Below are positions 1-8,491 of a DNA stretch of 64,000 nt, piece by piece (the stretch's first letter is position 1; each line of letters starts with the position of its first letter). The stretch spans positions 162,553-226,552 of the forward strand of contig NZ_BMRP01000004.1 of NCBI RefSeq assembly GCF_014648695.1, in the 5' to 3' direction. Below the pieces are notes generated by a model. It was not told the origin of the DNA. It searched no databases and saw only the letters and a list, made by a program, of their open reading frames with translations. A program made the position numbers and the translations under genes. This DNA is from Streptomyces albospinus (GTDB taxonomy: Bacteria; Actinomycetota; Actinomycetes; Streptomycetales; Streptomycetaceae).

Positions 1-287
1 ACGATGGGCACTCCGGCGGCGGCGAGCCGGTCGTGCAGCTCCTGGGCGTCGGCGGTGCGGAACCACAGGGCCACCCCGAGCCCGGGCCGCGCGGAGCCGT
101 CGAGATCCACCCCCGGCAGCGGTTCGCGGACGGCGAACGGGATCGGCTCGGTGGCGAACACCACCGCGCCGGGGGGCGAGGCCGGGGCCCGCCGCAGACC
201 GAGGTGGTCTTCGCAGAAGGCGGCTGCCGCCTGGACGTCGCGTACTTGGAGAGCGATGAAGTCAGGGCCGTCGAGGGTCGCGGGCAC
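1..287 (-). CDS. VOC (glyoxalase/bleomycin-resistance) family protein, C-terminus outside window
   Basis: The reading frame starts at a GTG at 287, preceded by an AGGAGGA Shine-Dalgarno at 291-297, and runs off the window edge, so 95 residues are visible. The N-terminus (FIALQVRDVQAAAAFCEDHLGL) has the beta-alpha opening of the vicinal-oxygen-chelate fold, and the later ALWFRTADAQELHDRLAAAG stretch is also typical. Members bind a metal or sequester small molecules; the substrate cannot be inferred. It is divergent from a MarR-family gene and has one of that gene's putative operators directly upstream, so it is probably the regulator's target. Confidence 0.75.
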   Translation of the reverse strand, partial: MPATLDGPDFIALQVRDVQAAAAFCEDHLGLRRAPASPPGAVVFATEPIPFAVREPLPGVDLDGSARPGLGVALWFRTADAQELHDRLAAAGVPI

Positions 288-308
288 GGGTCCTCCTCGG
301 ATGCGTGA

Positions 309-324
309 TGTCAGGACTTTGACA
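309..324. promoter_or_regulatory. Putative MarR operator, VOC-side copy
   Basis: The site reads TGTCA-GGACTT-TGACA, a 5-bp inverted repeat. It lies 22 bp upstream of the VOC gene start and is the reverse complement, with one mismatch, of the site at 354-369. Two matching inverted-repeat sites in a divergent regulator/target gap is the usual MarR arrangement. Binding by the adjacent regulator is inferred. Confidence 0.6.
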
Positions 325-353
325 TGCCTGACGGTACGCGGGGCGGCTTCCTG

Positions 354-369
354 TGTCAAAATCCTGACA
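354..369. promoter_or_regulatory. Putative MarR operator, autoregulatory copy
   Basis: The site reads TGTCA-AAATCC-TGACA and its last base is the first base of the marR ATG. It matches the reverse complement of 309-324 at 15 of 16 positions. Because the site touches the start codon and no Shine-Dalgarno is visible, the regulator is probably autorepressed and may be translated from a leaderless message. Confidence 0.6.
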
Positions 370-830
370 TGGAAGAGCGCAAGCACGTGGACTCGCCGCA
401 CGCCGCCCGGGACGTCACCGAGCACGTGGGGTACCGACTCAAACGCGCCGCCGCGGCGCTGCGCGGCGCCATGGACAGGGCGCTGCGCGAACACGGCCTG
501 ACGGTGCCGCAGTACGCCTGCCTCGAACTCCTCGACGAGCGGCCCGGCCTGTCCAACGCCGAGCTGGCCCGCGGCGCGTTCGTCACCCGGCAGTCCATGA
601 ACGTCGTCCTCCGCGGCCTCCAGGACGCCGGGCTGATCTCCCGGCCGGCCACCACCGACCACGGCCGGGCCCTGCCGGCGCACCTCACCGCGGAGGGCCG
701 CAGCCGTCTCGACGCGGCCCGGTCCGCGGTCTACGCCATCGAGCGGCGGATGGTCGAGGCGGTCCCGCAGCGGCGGCTGGCCGTGCTCCTCGCCGACCTC
801 GACAGCATGGCGGGGGCCCTGGGCGGGTGA
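369..830 (+). CDS. MarR family transcriptional regulator
   Basis: This is a 153-residue winged-helix regulator. The core follows the MarR pattern: a helix (LKRAAAALRGAMDRAL), the recognition region (NAELARGAFVTRQSMNVVLRGLQDAGLI) and the wing (TTDHGRALPAHLTAEG). The ATG at 369 gives a family-typical length; an in-frame ATG at 324 would add 15 residues that look non-coding and would lie over the operators. It is divergent from a VOC gene and probably represses both genes through the twin sites at 309-324 and 354-369. The inducing ligand is unknown. Confidence 0.85.
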   Translation: MEERKHVDSPHAARDVTEHVGYRLKRAAAALRGAMDRALREHGLTVPQYACLELLDERPGLSNAELARGAFVTRQSMNVVLRGLQDAGLISRPATTDHGRALPAHLTAEGRSRLDAARSAVYAIERRMVEAVPQRRLAVLLADLDSMAGALGG

Positions 831-845
831 CCTGCCCAGGGCCCC
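813..845. terminator. Bidirectional hairpin between convergent genes
   Basis: Arms GGGGCCCTGGGC (813-824) and GCCCAGGGCCCC (834-845) form a perfect 12-bp stem with a 9-nt loop that contains the marR stop codon. The opposing phzF-like gene ends at 852, so one hairpin can serve both transcripts. Confidence 0.6.
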
Positions 846-851
846 GGTGCC

Positions 852-1748
852 TCAGGCGTCCGTCGCCGGGATCGCCGTCGCCGTCCCGCTGACGTGCGAC
901 CGCGGGTCGCCGGCCCGCAGCTCGACGGTCAGCAGGCCGGGGCGGCCGAGGTCGTGCCCCTGATGGAGGGTCAGCGTCGCCGGGGCGGTGACCAGGCCCA
1001 GGGCGCGGGTGTACGCGCCGAAGGCCGCCGCCGCGGCGCCGGTGGCCGGGTCCTCCACGACACCGCCGACCGGGAACGGGGCGCGGACGTGGAAGACCGT
1101 GTCGCTCTCCCGCCAGACCAGTTGGAGGGTGGTGAGGTCCAGGCGGCGCATCAGGGCCGCCAGCCGGTCGAAGTCGTAGTCGAGCGCGGCGAGCCGGTCG
1201 CGGGTGGCGGCGCCGAGGACCAGATGGCGGGCCCCGGCGTAGGCGATGCGGGGCGGCAGCGCCGGGTCCAGGTCGGCGGCGGGCCAGTCCAGGGCGGCCA
1301 GGGCCTCGTCGAGGTCGGCCGGGGCGACCGGGTCGATGTGCGGTTCGACGCTGGTGAGGGTGGCCTGGAGGGCGTCGCCGTGCCGGGCCACGGTCACCGG
1401 GACCGGGCCCGCCTGCGTGGCGAAGACGAAGTCGCCGGGGCCGGTGCGCTCGGCGAGGGCGACCGCGGTGGCGACCGTCGCATGGCCGCAGAACGCGACC
1501 TCGGCGAGCGGGCTGAAGTACCGGATGGTGAAGGCCCGTCCGGGCTCGCCCAGCCCCTCGGGCGGGGCGGTCAGGAACGCGGTCTCCGAATAGCCGAGGC
1601 CGGCGGCGACGGCGAGCTGTGCGGCGTCGTCCAGCCCGGTGGCGTCCAGGACCACGCCGGCCGGGTTGCCGCCCTGGGGGTCGGTGGAGAACGCGGTGTA
1701 GCGGAGGATCTCGGGGGCGGTGTCCCCGGCGGGGGCGTCGTGTGTCAT
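852..1748 (-). CDS. PhzF family epimerase/isomerase
   Basis: This 298-residue protein shows the PhzF hallmarks: an N-terminal F-TDPQGGNPAGVVLD segment, the catalytic glutamate in GYSETAFL (E55), FCGHATVATA, and a second-half EDPATGAAAAAFG motif. Family members isomerise small acids such as trans-2,3-dihydro-3-hydroxyanthranilate, but most chromosomal members have no known substrate. The ATG at 1748 follows a GGGAGG Shine-Dalgarno. It sits 53 bp downstream of an SDR gene on the same strand and may be co-transcribed. A second, divergent PhzF-like gene lies at 9925-10659. Confidence 0.85.
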   Translation of the reverse strand: MTHDAPAGDTAPEILRYTAFSTDPQGGNPAGVVLDATGLDDAAQLAVAAGLGYSETAFLTAPPEGLGEPGRAFTIRYFSPLAEVAFCGHATVATAVALAERTGPGDFVFATQAGPVPVTVARHGDALQATLTSVEPHIDPVAPADLDEALAALDWPAADLDPALPPRIAYAGARHLVLGAATRDRLAALDYDFDRLAALMRRLDLTTLQLVWRESDTVFHVRAPFPVGGVVEDPATGAAAAAFGAYTRALGLVTAPATLTLHQGHDLGRPGLLTVELRAGDPRSHVSGTATAIPATDA

Positions 1749-1801
1749 GGCCGGGGAACCTCCCGCCGCCGCCCGGCTATTCCCGGGCGGCCCGGAGTGC
1801 G

Positions 1802-2734
1802 TCAACCCCGCCCGATGTACGGCATGTTCGTCGCCATCACCGTCGCGAACTGCACATTGGCCTCCAGCGGCAGTGCCGCCATGTGCACGACCGTCCGGGC
1901 CACATCGGCCGCGTCCATCACCGGCTCGACCTCCGTGCGGCCGTTCGCCTGGAGGATGCCGGTCTGCATCCGGCCGGTCATCTCGGTGGCCGCGTTGCCG
2001 ATGTCGATCTGGCCGCAGGCGATCCGGTACGGACGGCCGTCCAGGGACAGCGACTTGGTCAGCCCGGTCATCGCGTGCTTGGTGGCGGTGTACGCGATGG
2101 AGTGCGGCCGGGGCGTGTGCGCGGAGACCGAGCCGTTGTTGATGATCCGGCCGCCCTGCGGTTCCTGCGCCTTCATCGCGCGGAACGCGGCCTGGGCGCA
2201 GAGGAACGCGCCGTTGAGGTTGACGTCGACGACCGACCGCCAGTCCTCGTAGGAGAGTTCGTCCAGCGGGGCGGGCGGGCCGAAGGTGCCCGCGTTGTTG
2301 AAGAGCAGGTCCAGCCGGCCGAAGCGGTCCCGTACGGTCGCGAAGAGGGTCTCGACCTCGTCGGGCCGGGTGATGTCGGTGGGCACCGGCAGGACCGCGG
2401 GGCCGCCGATGCCCGCGTACCCGACCTGGCGGGCGGTCTCCTCCAGGGCCGCCGCGCGCCGGCCGGCCAGCACCACGGTCCAGTTGGCGGCGATCAGTGC
2501 CAGGGCGACCGCCCGCCCGATGCCGGAGCCGGCGCCGGTGACCACGGCCACCTTGCGGGCCGCCGCCGCGCCCTCCCGCGCCTCCTGGGGCGCCGGTGCC
2601 GTCAGCGGTGTCCCGGCCCGCGAGGACGGCGACGGGAGCGTCGGCCGGGCCGCGGTCGCCGTCCCGCCCACCTGCCCGGCCCGTGCCATCGGGGGCGCCT
2701 GTGCGGCCGGTGACCGCTCTGTGTTCTGTGCCAT
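1802..2734 (-). CDS. SDR family oxidoreductase with long N-terminal extension
   Basis: This is a 310-residue short-chain dehydrogenase/reductase. The NAD(P)-binding TGAGSGIG motif begins near residue 66, NNAG follows, and the catalytic Ser/YxxxK is in the [10 protein letters not shown] segment. The first 60 residues are Ala/Pro/Thr-rich and precede the Rossmann fold, which is unusual. Neither the ATG at 2734 nor the in-frame ATG at 2689 has a clear Shine-Dalgarno, so the true start may be internal. It is divergent from an MFS exporter and upstream of the PhzF gene. Substrate unknown. Confidence 0.82.
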   Translation of the reverse strand: MAQNTERSPAAQAPPMARAGQVGGTATAARPTLPSPSSRAGTPLTAPAPQEAREGAAAARKVAVVTGAGSGIGRAVALALIAANWTVVLAGRRAAALEETARQVGYAGIGGPAVLPVPTDITRPDEVETLFATVRDRFGRLDLLFNNAGTFGPPAPLDELSYEDWRSVVDVNLNGAFLCAQAAFRAMKAQEPQGGRIINNGSVSAHTPRPHSIAYTATKHAMTGLTKSLSLDGRPYRIACGQIDIGNAATEMTGRMQTGILQANGRTEVEPVMDAADVARTVVHMAALPLEANVQFATVMATNMPYIGRG

Positions 2735-2992
2735 GGCGGCAGCGTAACGGCGTACGGGGAGCGAACCCGGCGACGCCCCACAGGGCCGCGACCCGGCCGC
2801 CGTTGGTCCGGTCGCCGGCCGTCCGTACGCCGCGGGGTGTGCCCCGGCGCACCCGGTCGCAGGCCCCGGCGCATGCCGGAGTGTGCCCCGGCGCGGGCCG
2901 GACGTGGGTCGAAAGGACTGCATTCCTCCGCACCGGGCGCCGCCTGCCGCGTGCCACGATGGGGCGGCCATCACCGACCCATGGAGACACTC

Positions 2993-4369
2993 ATGACGGA
3001 GCCCGGCGCCGGAACCGCCGCGAGCACGGACGAACCGAGCGGCGAACCCACCGACCAGCCGGCCATAGCCGGGCGGGGCCCGGCACCGGACGCACCGGCC
3101 GCGCGCACCGCACCGGCCGCACCGCCTGGGTCCCGCCGCACCAGCCTCCTCGTCACCCTCGTCCTCGGCGGTCTCACGGCCGTTCCGCCGCTCTCCATGG
3201 ACATGTATCTGCCGGCGCTGCCGCAGGTCACCGCGGCCCTGGACAGCCCGGCCGCCACCGTCCAGCTCACCCTCACCACCTGCCTGGCGGGCATGGCCCT
3301 GGGCCAGATGATCGTCGGCCCGATGAGCGACAAGTGGGGACGCCGCCGCCCGCTGCTCGCCGGCATGGTGGTCTACGTCCTGGCCACCGCCCTGTGCGCG
3401 GTCGCCACCGACGCCGAACTCCTCATCGCCTTCCGCCTGTTGCAGGGGCTGGCGGGCGCCGCCGGCATCGTCATCGCCCGGGCGGTGGTGCGCGATCTCT
3501 ACGACGGTGTGGCGATGGCCCGCTTCTTCGCCACCCTCATGCTGATCTCCGGGGTGGCGCCGGTCGTCGCCCCGCTCATCGGCGGCCAGATCCTGCGGAT
3601 CACCGACTGGCGCGGGGTCTTCGTCGTGCTGACCGCCGTCGGGCTGGCGCTCACCCTCCTCGTCTGGCGCCGGCTGCACGAGACCCTGCCGCCCGGGCGC
3701 CGGCACCCGGGCGGCCTGGGACAGGCCCTGCGCACCATGCGCGAGCTGCTCGCCGACCGGGTCTTCTCCGGCTACCTCCTCGTCGGCGCCTTCGCCTTCG
3801 CGGCGCTCTTCGCGTACATCTCCGCCTCGCCGTTCGTCGTCCAGGAGATCTACGGCGCCTCCCCGCAGACCTTCAGCCTGCTCTTCGGCGTCAACTCCGT
3901 CGGGCTGGTGGCGGCCGGCCAGATCAACGGCAAGCTGCTGGTCGGCCGGGTCTCCCTGGACAAGGTGCTGGGCACCGGCCTGGCGCTGGTCGCGCTCGCC
4001 GGGGCCGGCCTGCTGCTGATGTCCTCTGGGGTCTTCGGCCGGGTCGGCCTGGTGCCGATGGCCGCCGGGCTGTTCGTGCTGATGTCCGCGATGGGCCTGG
4101 TCATGCCGAGCACCAACACCCTGGCGCTGCTGCGCACCCCGCACGCGGCCGGCTCCGCCTCCGCGCTGCTGGGCACCTCCACGTTCCTGCTCGGCTCGGT
4201 GGCCTCCCCCCTGGTGGGCATCGCGGGCGAGCGGACGGCCGTACCGATGGCCGTCGTACAGCTGTCGTGCGCCGTTCTCGCGCTCGTGAGCTTCCTGGGA
4301 ATGTGCCGACCGTGGCAGCGTAGGGGGGACGGCCCCGCGCACCTCGGCGGCGAGAGGACCCGGCTCTGA
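2993..4369 (+). CDS. Bcr/CflA-type MFS drug exporter
   Basis: This 458-residue protein has about 12 membrane segments, starting around residue 46 after a hydrophilic Pro/Ala-rich tail. The signature first helix and loop ([15 protein letters not shown]) and the loop 2-3 motif [14 protein letters not shown] fit the Bcr/CflA (DHA1) proton-driven exporters. The ATG at 2993 has a GGAG 6 bp upstream; the earlier ATG at 2981 overlaps that Shine-Dalgarno. The gene ends in CTGA, whose CTG is the probable start of the next gene, so the two look translationally coupled. Confidence 0.85.
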   Translation: MTEPGAGTAASTDEPSGEPTDQPAIAGRGPAPDAPAARTAPAAPPGSRRTSLLVTLVLGGLTAVPPLSMDMYLPALPQVTAALDSPAATVQLTLTTCLAGMALGQMIVGPMSDKWGRRRPLLAGMVVYVLATALCAVATDAELLIAFRLLQGLAGAAGIVIARAVVRDLYDGVAMARFFATLMLISGVAPVVAPLIGGQILRITDWRGVFVVLTAVGLALTLLVWRRLHETLPPGRRHPGGLGQALRTMRELLADRVFSGYLLVGAFAFAALFAYISASPFVVQEIYGASPQTFSLLFGVNSVGLVAAGQINGKLLVGRVSLDKVLGTGLALVALAGAGLLLMSSGVFGRVGLVPMAAGLFVLMSAMGLVMPSTNTLALLRTPHAAGSASALLGTSTFLLGSVASPLVGIAGERTAVPMAVVQLSCAVLALVSFLGMCRPWQRRGDGPAHLGGERTRL

Positions 4370-5502
4370 ACGCACTCAGGCTCCGACACGGCACACCGGC
4401 CCAGGCGGGACTGGACCCCGCCTGGATGGAACGGCTGGTCAGCGGCGTGCGGGCACTGCCCGACGGCCGTCCGCCGTGGTGCGCCGGAGCCGTGGTGCTG
4501 GCCGGCCGCGGACCGGTGGTCGCCGCCGAGGCGGCGGCCGGCTGGGCGGTGCGCTACGGCAGCTACGACCCCGAGCGGGACCGCGGCGTCGAGCTGCCGC
4601 GCGACCTGTGGGAGCCGATGCGGGTCGGCACCGTCTTCGACCTCGCCTCGCTCAGCAAGCTCTTCACCGCCATCGCCGTGGTCCAGCAGGTCGAGCGCGG
4701 CCGGCTGGCCCTCGACGAGCCGGCCGCCGCCCACCTCCCGGCCTTCGCCCCCGGCATCACCGTCCGCCGGCTGCTCGGGCACACCTCGGGGCTCGCCCCC
4801 GAGCTCCCCTTCCACGACCACCGGGAGCGCACCGCCCAACTGGCGCTGCTGTGGGCCGAGGCCGCCGCCCCGTCCGGCGGCCCGCACCCCGGATACGGCT
4901 ACTCCGACCTCAACCTCATCGCCCTCCAGCTGATCCTGGAACGGCTCACAGGCCACCGCCTGGACGCCCTGATCCGCGCGGGCATCACCGGTCCGCTGGG
5001 CATGGCCAGCACCTCGTACGGCCCGCTGGGGCCGCAGGGCGTGGCCGCGACCGAGGACCAGCGGCGGCCCTGGGCCAAGGCGAACCGCGGCATGGTGCGC
5101 GGCGAGGTGCACGACGAGAACGCCTGGGCGCTGGGCGGGGTCGCCGGGCACGCGGGGCTCTTCTCCACCGCCCAGGACCTGGCCGTCCTGTGCCGCGCGC
5201 TGCTCAACGGCGGCGCGTACGGCACCGCCCGGATCCTCGGCCCGGACGCGGTCGCCGCGCTGCTCGACCCGCCCGGTCTCGGCTTCGGCGTCGACCAGCC
5301 GCACTTCATGGGCGAACTGGCCGGCCGGGGCGCCGCCGGGCACACCGGCTTCACCGGCACCAGCCTGGTCCTGGACCGGGCCACCGACACCTTCCTCGTC
5401 CTGCTGGCCAACACCGTGCACCCGCGCCGCCGCGACGGCGGCAGCGCCCCCCGCGCGCTGGCCGCGACCCGGCTGGCCCGCGCGGTGGCGCACGCCGGCT
5501 GA
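4366..5502 (+). CDS. Serine hydrolase (beta-lactamase/class C fold), probable CTG start
   Basis: This cytoplasmic serine hydrolase has the SxxK nucleophile motif (SLSK; S95-K98 counted from the CTG), a YSDLN segment in the YxN position and HTG in the KTG position. The first ATG (4426) would delete a typical family N-terminus, [17 protein letters not shown], which is open in frame back to 4324 with no ATG, GTG or TTG. A CTG at 4366 overlaps the upstream stop as CTGA and has GAGAGG about 8 nt before it, so I place the start there (378 residues; 358 from the ATG). Substrate unknown; it may be a D-stereospecific peptidase or esterase. Confidence 0.75.
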   Translation: MNALRLRHGTPAQAGLDPAWMERLVSGVRALPDGRPPWCAGAVVLAGRGPVVAAEAAAGWAVRYGSYDPERDRGVELPRDLWEPMRVGTVFDLASLSKLFTAIAVVQQVERGRLALDEPAAAHLPAFAPGITVRRLLGHTSGLAPELPFHDHRERTAQLALLWAEAAAPSGGPHPGYGYSDLNLIALQLILERLTGHRLDALIRAGITGPLGMASTSYGPLGPQGVAATEDQRRPWAKANRGMVRGEVHDENAWALGGVAGHAGLFSTAQDLAVLCRALLNGGAYGTARILGPDAVAALLDPPGLGFGVDQPHFMGELAGRGAAGHTGFTGTSLVLDRATDTFLVLLANTVHPRRRDGGSAPRALAATRLARAVAHAG

Positions 5503-5545
5503 GCGGCCGGACCGAGCACGCCGCCGGCCCCGTAAAATCTGCGGA

Positions 5546-6529
5546 ATGCACGACGAACTGCGCGCCGCCCTGGCCGGCCTGCTCGACGGCCTGCCGCCCA
5601 AGCAGGCCGCGCAGGCCGTGGACCGGCTGATCGCCAACTACCGTGGCCGTACCCCCACCGACGCCCCGGTGCTCCGGGACCGCAGCGACGTCGCCGCGTA
5701 CGCCGCCTACCGCATGCCCGCGACCTTCGAGGCCGCACGGGCCGCGCTGGCCGCCTTCGCCGCCCGGGTCCCCGGCTGGTCCCCGGCCGCCCATGTCGAC
5801 ATCGGCGGCGGTACCGGCGCCGCCACCTGGGCCACCGCGGCCACCTGGGACGGCGTCCGCAGCACGGTCCTGGACTGGGCCCAGCCCGCCCTCGACCTCG
5901 GCCGCGAACTGGCCGCCGGAATGCTGCCGGACACCACGTGGCAGCGGCAGATCATCGGCGACGGCCTCACCGTCCCGGACGGCACCGACCTGGTGACCGT
6001 CTCCTACGTCCTCGGCGAGCTGCGCCCCGAGGCCCGCCGCGCGGTGGTCGCCGCCGCGGCCACCGCCGGGTCCGTCGTGCTGGTCGAACCGGGCACCCCG
6101 GAGGGCTACCTCCGCATCCGCGAGGCGCGCGAGCAGCTGGTCGCCGCCGGTCTGCGCATCGTCGCGCCGTGCCCGCACAGCGCCGCCTGCCCGATCGTCC
6201 CGAGGGTGGGGGCACCCCCAGCGGTAGCTGGGGGAGACTGGTGCCACTTCTCCGTCCGGGTCAGCCGCTCCTCCCTCCACCGCCAGGTCAAGGGCGGCTC
6301 CCTCGCGTACGAGGACGAGAAGTTCAGCTATGTCGCCGCCACCCGCAGCGACGCCGCGCCGGCCGCCGCCCGGATCGTCCGCAAGCCCCAACTCCGCAAG
6401 GGCCAGGTCCTGTTGGACCTGTGCACCGCGGACGACGGCCTCCGGCGGAGCACGGTCACCAAGCGCCAGGGCACGGCCTACCGCGCGGCCCGCGACGCCG
6501 CCTGGGGCGACGACTGGCCCCCGGCCTGA
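5546..6529 (+). CDS. Rsm22-like small ribosomal subunit methyltransferase family protein
   Basis: This 327-residue protein has a Rossmann methyltransferase core (HVDIGGGTGAATWA, then VSYVLGEL) and a C-terminal cysteine cluster (CPHSAACP ... DWCHFS), which fits the mitochondrial Rsm22 family thought to bind an iron-sulfur cluster and help assemble the small ribosomal subunit. Between the second and last cysteine blocks lies an extra VPRVGAPPAVAGG-like run encoded by a palindromic repeat (6202-6238), inserted in frame. The ATG at 5546 follows the serine hydrolase gene by 43 bp. Function in bacteria is poorly established. Confidence 0.75.
   Translation: MHDELRAALAGLLDGLPPKQAAQAVDRLIANYRGRTPTDAPVLRDRSDVAAYAAYRMPATFEAARAALAAFAARVPGWSPAAHVDIGGGTGAATWATAATWDGVRSTVLDWAQPALDLGRELAAGMLPDTTWQRQIIGDGLTVPDGTDLVTVSYVLGELRPEARRAVVAAAATAGSVVLVEPGTPEGYLRIREAREQLVAAGLRIVAPCPHSAACPIVPRVGAPPAVAGGDWCHFSVRVSRSSLHRQVKGGSLAYEDEKFSYVAATRSDAAPAAARIVRKPQLRKGQVLLDLCTADDGLRRSTVTKRQGTAYRAARDAAWGDDWPPA
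6202..6238. repeat. Small palindromic repeat element inside the Rsm22-like gene
   Basis: This 37-bp GC-rich element contains GTGGGGGCACCCCC followed by CCAGCGGTAGCTGG and GGGAG, so it can fold into two nested hairpins. From memory very similar elements are scattered through many Streptomyces genomes, usually between genes. Here it lies within a coding sequence and its length keeps the reading frame open. No second copy was noticed in this window. Confidence 0.6.
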
Positions 6530-6564
6530 CCCTCCGCCGGGGGGCGCGGCGCCGGGGGGCAACT

Positions 6565-6741
6565 TCAGCCTTTCTGTGTCCGCTCCTGCATTTTCCGTAG
6601 CAGCTCGCGGCGGTGTGCCTGGCTCTCGTGGCCTCCCTGGCCGTTCCGCCCGCCGCCCGTGCCGCCGCGCAGCGCGCCGCGCGAGAGCTTGCTGCGCGTG
6701 CCGCCGACACCGAGCATGCCGCCTGCATTTCCCTTGCTCAT
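6565..6741 (-). CDS. Small DUF6243-type protein
   Basis: A 58-residue protein, basic and glycine-rich: LGVGGTRSKLSRGALRG in the middle and RRELLRKMQERTQKG at the C-terminus. I recognise this as the actinobacterial small-protein family with the consensus LLGVGGQR-KLSR and a C-terminal LLRKM-ER helix (DUF6243, from memory). The ATG at 6741 has AAGGGA upstream. Its function is unknown; the basic helix could bind nucleic acid. It is divergent from a TetR gene across a 125-bp gap full of operators and is therefore probably the repressor's target. Confidence 0.7.
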   Translation of the reverse strand: MSKGNAGGMLGVGGTRSKLSRGALRGGTGGGRNGQGGHESQAHRRELLRKMQERTQKG

Positions 6742-6769
6742 GAGGCGAGTTCCCTTCTCCGGACCGTCT

Positions 6770-6842
6770 GCGAGACGGTTCGTCTCGCTTGCGCTCCATC
6801 TTCAAGCGAGACGATCCGTCTTGTCAAGACGATACGTCTCGC
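6770..6842. promoter_or_regulatory. Three TetR-type operators in a divergent promoter
   Basis: Three copies of GCGAGACG-N3-CGTCTCGC are present: 6770-6788 (perfect 8-bp arms), 6806-6824 (right half degenerate) and 6824-6842 (left half degenerate). Their centres are 36 and 18 bp apart. They fill the gap between the DUF6243-type gene and the TetR gene, and the last overlaps the region upstream of the tetR -10. Autoregulation by the adjacent repressor is the simplest reading. Confidence 0.75.
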
Positions 6843-6866
6843 CTCTCCCTCGCCTACACTCCGCCC

Positions 6867-7466
6867 ATGGCCAACAAAGCAGCTCCCGACGCCTCCCGCC
6901 GCAGCGAACGCTCCCGCCGCGCGATCTTCGACGCCGCCCTCGCCCTTGTCGGCGAGGTCGGCTACGACAAGCTCACGATCGAGGGCATCGCCGCCCGCGC
7001 CGGCGTCGGGAAGCAGACGATCTACCGCTGGTGGCCCTCCAAGGCCGCCGTCCTCCTGGACGCCTTCAGTGCGGGCGTCGAGGAATACGACCGGCAGGGG
7101 CTCCCGGACACCGGCGACCTGGCCGCCGACCTGAAGTTCGTCCTCCGCGCCACCGCCGACGAGTTCAACGACGCGGCCTGGCAGGCCCCGTACCGCGCCC
7201 TCGCGGCGGCCGGCGCCAACGACGAGGAGCTCTCCCGCACCTTCGTCGGCCGTCTCATGGAGCCCGGCATCCGCGTCTACGTCGAGCGGCTGCGCGCCGC
7301 CCAGGAGGCCGGCGAGGTGGCCCCCGATATCGATGTCCGGATCGCCGCGGAGATGCTGCTGAGTCCCTTCTCACAACGGTGGCTGATGCGCACCGGCGAG
7401 CTGACCCACGACTACGTCGACACCCTGGTCGACCAGGTATTGCGTGGTCTGCGCCCGCGCGACTGA
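6867..7466 (+). CDS. TetR family transcriptional regulator
   Basis: This 199-residue repressor has the TetR helix-turn-helix near residues 33-62 (LTIEGIAARAGVGKQTIYRWWPSK), followed by an all-helical ligand domain with the C-terminal LLSPFSQRWLMRTGEL region. The ATG at 6867 is favoured because a TACACT -10 ends 6 nt before it, which suggests a leaderless transcript; the longer reading frame from 6789 would run through the operators. It likely controls itself and the divergent small gene. Ligand unknown. Confidence 0.88.
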   Translation: MANKAAPDASRRSERSRRAIFDAALALVGEVGYDKLTIEGIAARAGVGKQTIYRWWPSKAAVLLDAFSAGVEEYDRQGLPDTGDLAADLKFVLRATADEFNDAAWQAPYRALAAAGANDEELSRTFVGRLMEPGIRVYVERLRAAQEAGEVAPDIDVRIAAEMLLSPFSQRWLMRTGELTHDYVDTLVDQVLRGLRPRD

Positions 7467-7609
7467 CCGCACCGGGCGGTCGGTCGGTGATGGCGTGAAT
7501 TGCCCCTGTTCGCCCGTCCCGCGTTCACTCCGGATCCGCACACCGGTCACCTGGCGCCCCGGATGGTGGCAGCATTGATCCCAGACCACCGCTCGAAGTG
7601 AGGGGATAG

Positions 7610-8353
7610 ATGGAACGCAAGAGCAGGTTCTCCCAGTGGCTGCGCCGGCCGAAGAGCGGAACGGACGGCGGCGATACGGACACGGGATCAGCGGCTGCGC
7701 GCGGCCGTGCGGACCTGCTGCTGGCGGCGGCCGACGCGGGCTTCCCGGTCGCCCCCGCCGCCCACCCCTCCGGCTACGGCTGTTCCTGCGAGCGCATCGG
7801 CTGTCCCACCCCGGGACGGCACCCCATCTCCTTCGGCTGGCAGACCGTCGCCACCACCGACCGCGACAAGGTCGCCGCCTGGGTCCGCACCCTCCCCGAG
7901 GCCAACTTCGTCACCGCCACCGGCATCGCCCACGACGTCCTCGACGTCCCCGTCGAAGCGGGCCGCAGCGCCCTCGGCCGGCTGGACGCGGCGGGCGTCG
8001 ACGTCGGACCGGTCAGCCTCAGCGGCGCCGGCTTCGGGGACGGCCGGATGCTGTTCTTCACCGCCACCCGCGGCACCCCCGACGACGAGGACGAGTGGTG
8101 GCCGTGCGAACTGGACTGCCACCCCGAGACCCTCGACGAGCATCCGGGCCTGCGCTGGCACTGCCGCGGCAGCTATGTCCTCCTGCCGCCCTCGACCCTC
8201 ACCGGCGAGCAGCCCGCCGTGACCTGGCTGCGCGGCCCCGAACTCCCGCTGCCCGACCCGCTGACGCTGCTGGAAACGCTCACCGACGCCTGCGCCGAGT
8301 TCATCGACCGCGAGCCCGACCACGAGACCGCGGCCTGGCCGATCGGCCGCTGA
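7610..8353 (+). CDS. Prim-pol domain-like protein (bifunctional DNA primase/polymerase family)
   Basis: This 247-residue protein begins with a basic segment and then AADAGFPVAPAAHP, C-C-x6-PGRHPI and the FVTATGIAHDVLDVP stretch, the arrangement of the N-terminal primase/polymerase (AEP) domain found in plasmid and phage replication proteins. The position normally holding the metal-binding DxD reads DVLDVPVEAG, so catalysis is doubtful. Stand-alone chromosomal copies are common in Streptomyces and have no established role. No integrase or replication origin lies nearby. Confidence 0.65.
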   Translation: MERKSRFSQWLRRPKSGTDGGDTDTGSAAARGRADLLLAAADAGFPVAPAAHPSGYGCSCERIGCPTPGRHPISFGWQTVATTDRDKVAAWVRTLPEANFVTATGIAHDVLDVPVEAGRSALGRLDAAGVDVGPVSLSGAGFGDGRMLFFTATRGTPDDEDEWWPCELDCHPETLDEHPGLRWHCRGSYVLLPPSTLTGEQPAVTWLRGPELPLPDPLTLLETLTDACAEFIDREPDHETAAWPIGR

Positions 8354-8355
8354 CC

Positions 8356-8418
8356 GCTCCGGTACGGACCTGCTCCGGTACGGACCTGCTCCCGTACGGA
8401 CCTGCTCCCGTACGGGCC
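8356..8418. repeat. Four 16-bp tandem repeats
   Basis: Units GCTCCGGTACGGACCT (8356 and 8372), GCTCCCGTACGGACCT (8388) and a truncated GCTCCCGTACGGGCC (8404) follow directly on one another. They begin 3 bp after the stop of the prim-pol-like gene, in the convergent gap before the lipoprotein gene. Each unit contains a GTAC core flanked by complementary C/G runs. Confidence 0.8.
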
Positions 8419-8491
8419 CGCGCCCGACGGCGAAGGGGCCGCCGGCTCCCGCCGACAGCCCCTGGCGGCATCTCCGCCGCGACCGCTGCGG

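Noticed and set aside
7610..8418. Integrated plasmid or phage replication module around the prim-pol-like gene
   Set aside because: No integrase, excisionase, attachment-site repeat or tRNA nearby, and flanking genes are ordinary chromosomal genes; only the tandem repeat remains suggestive.
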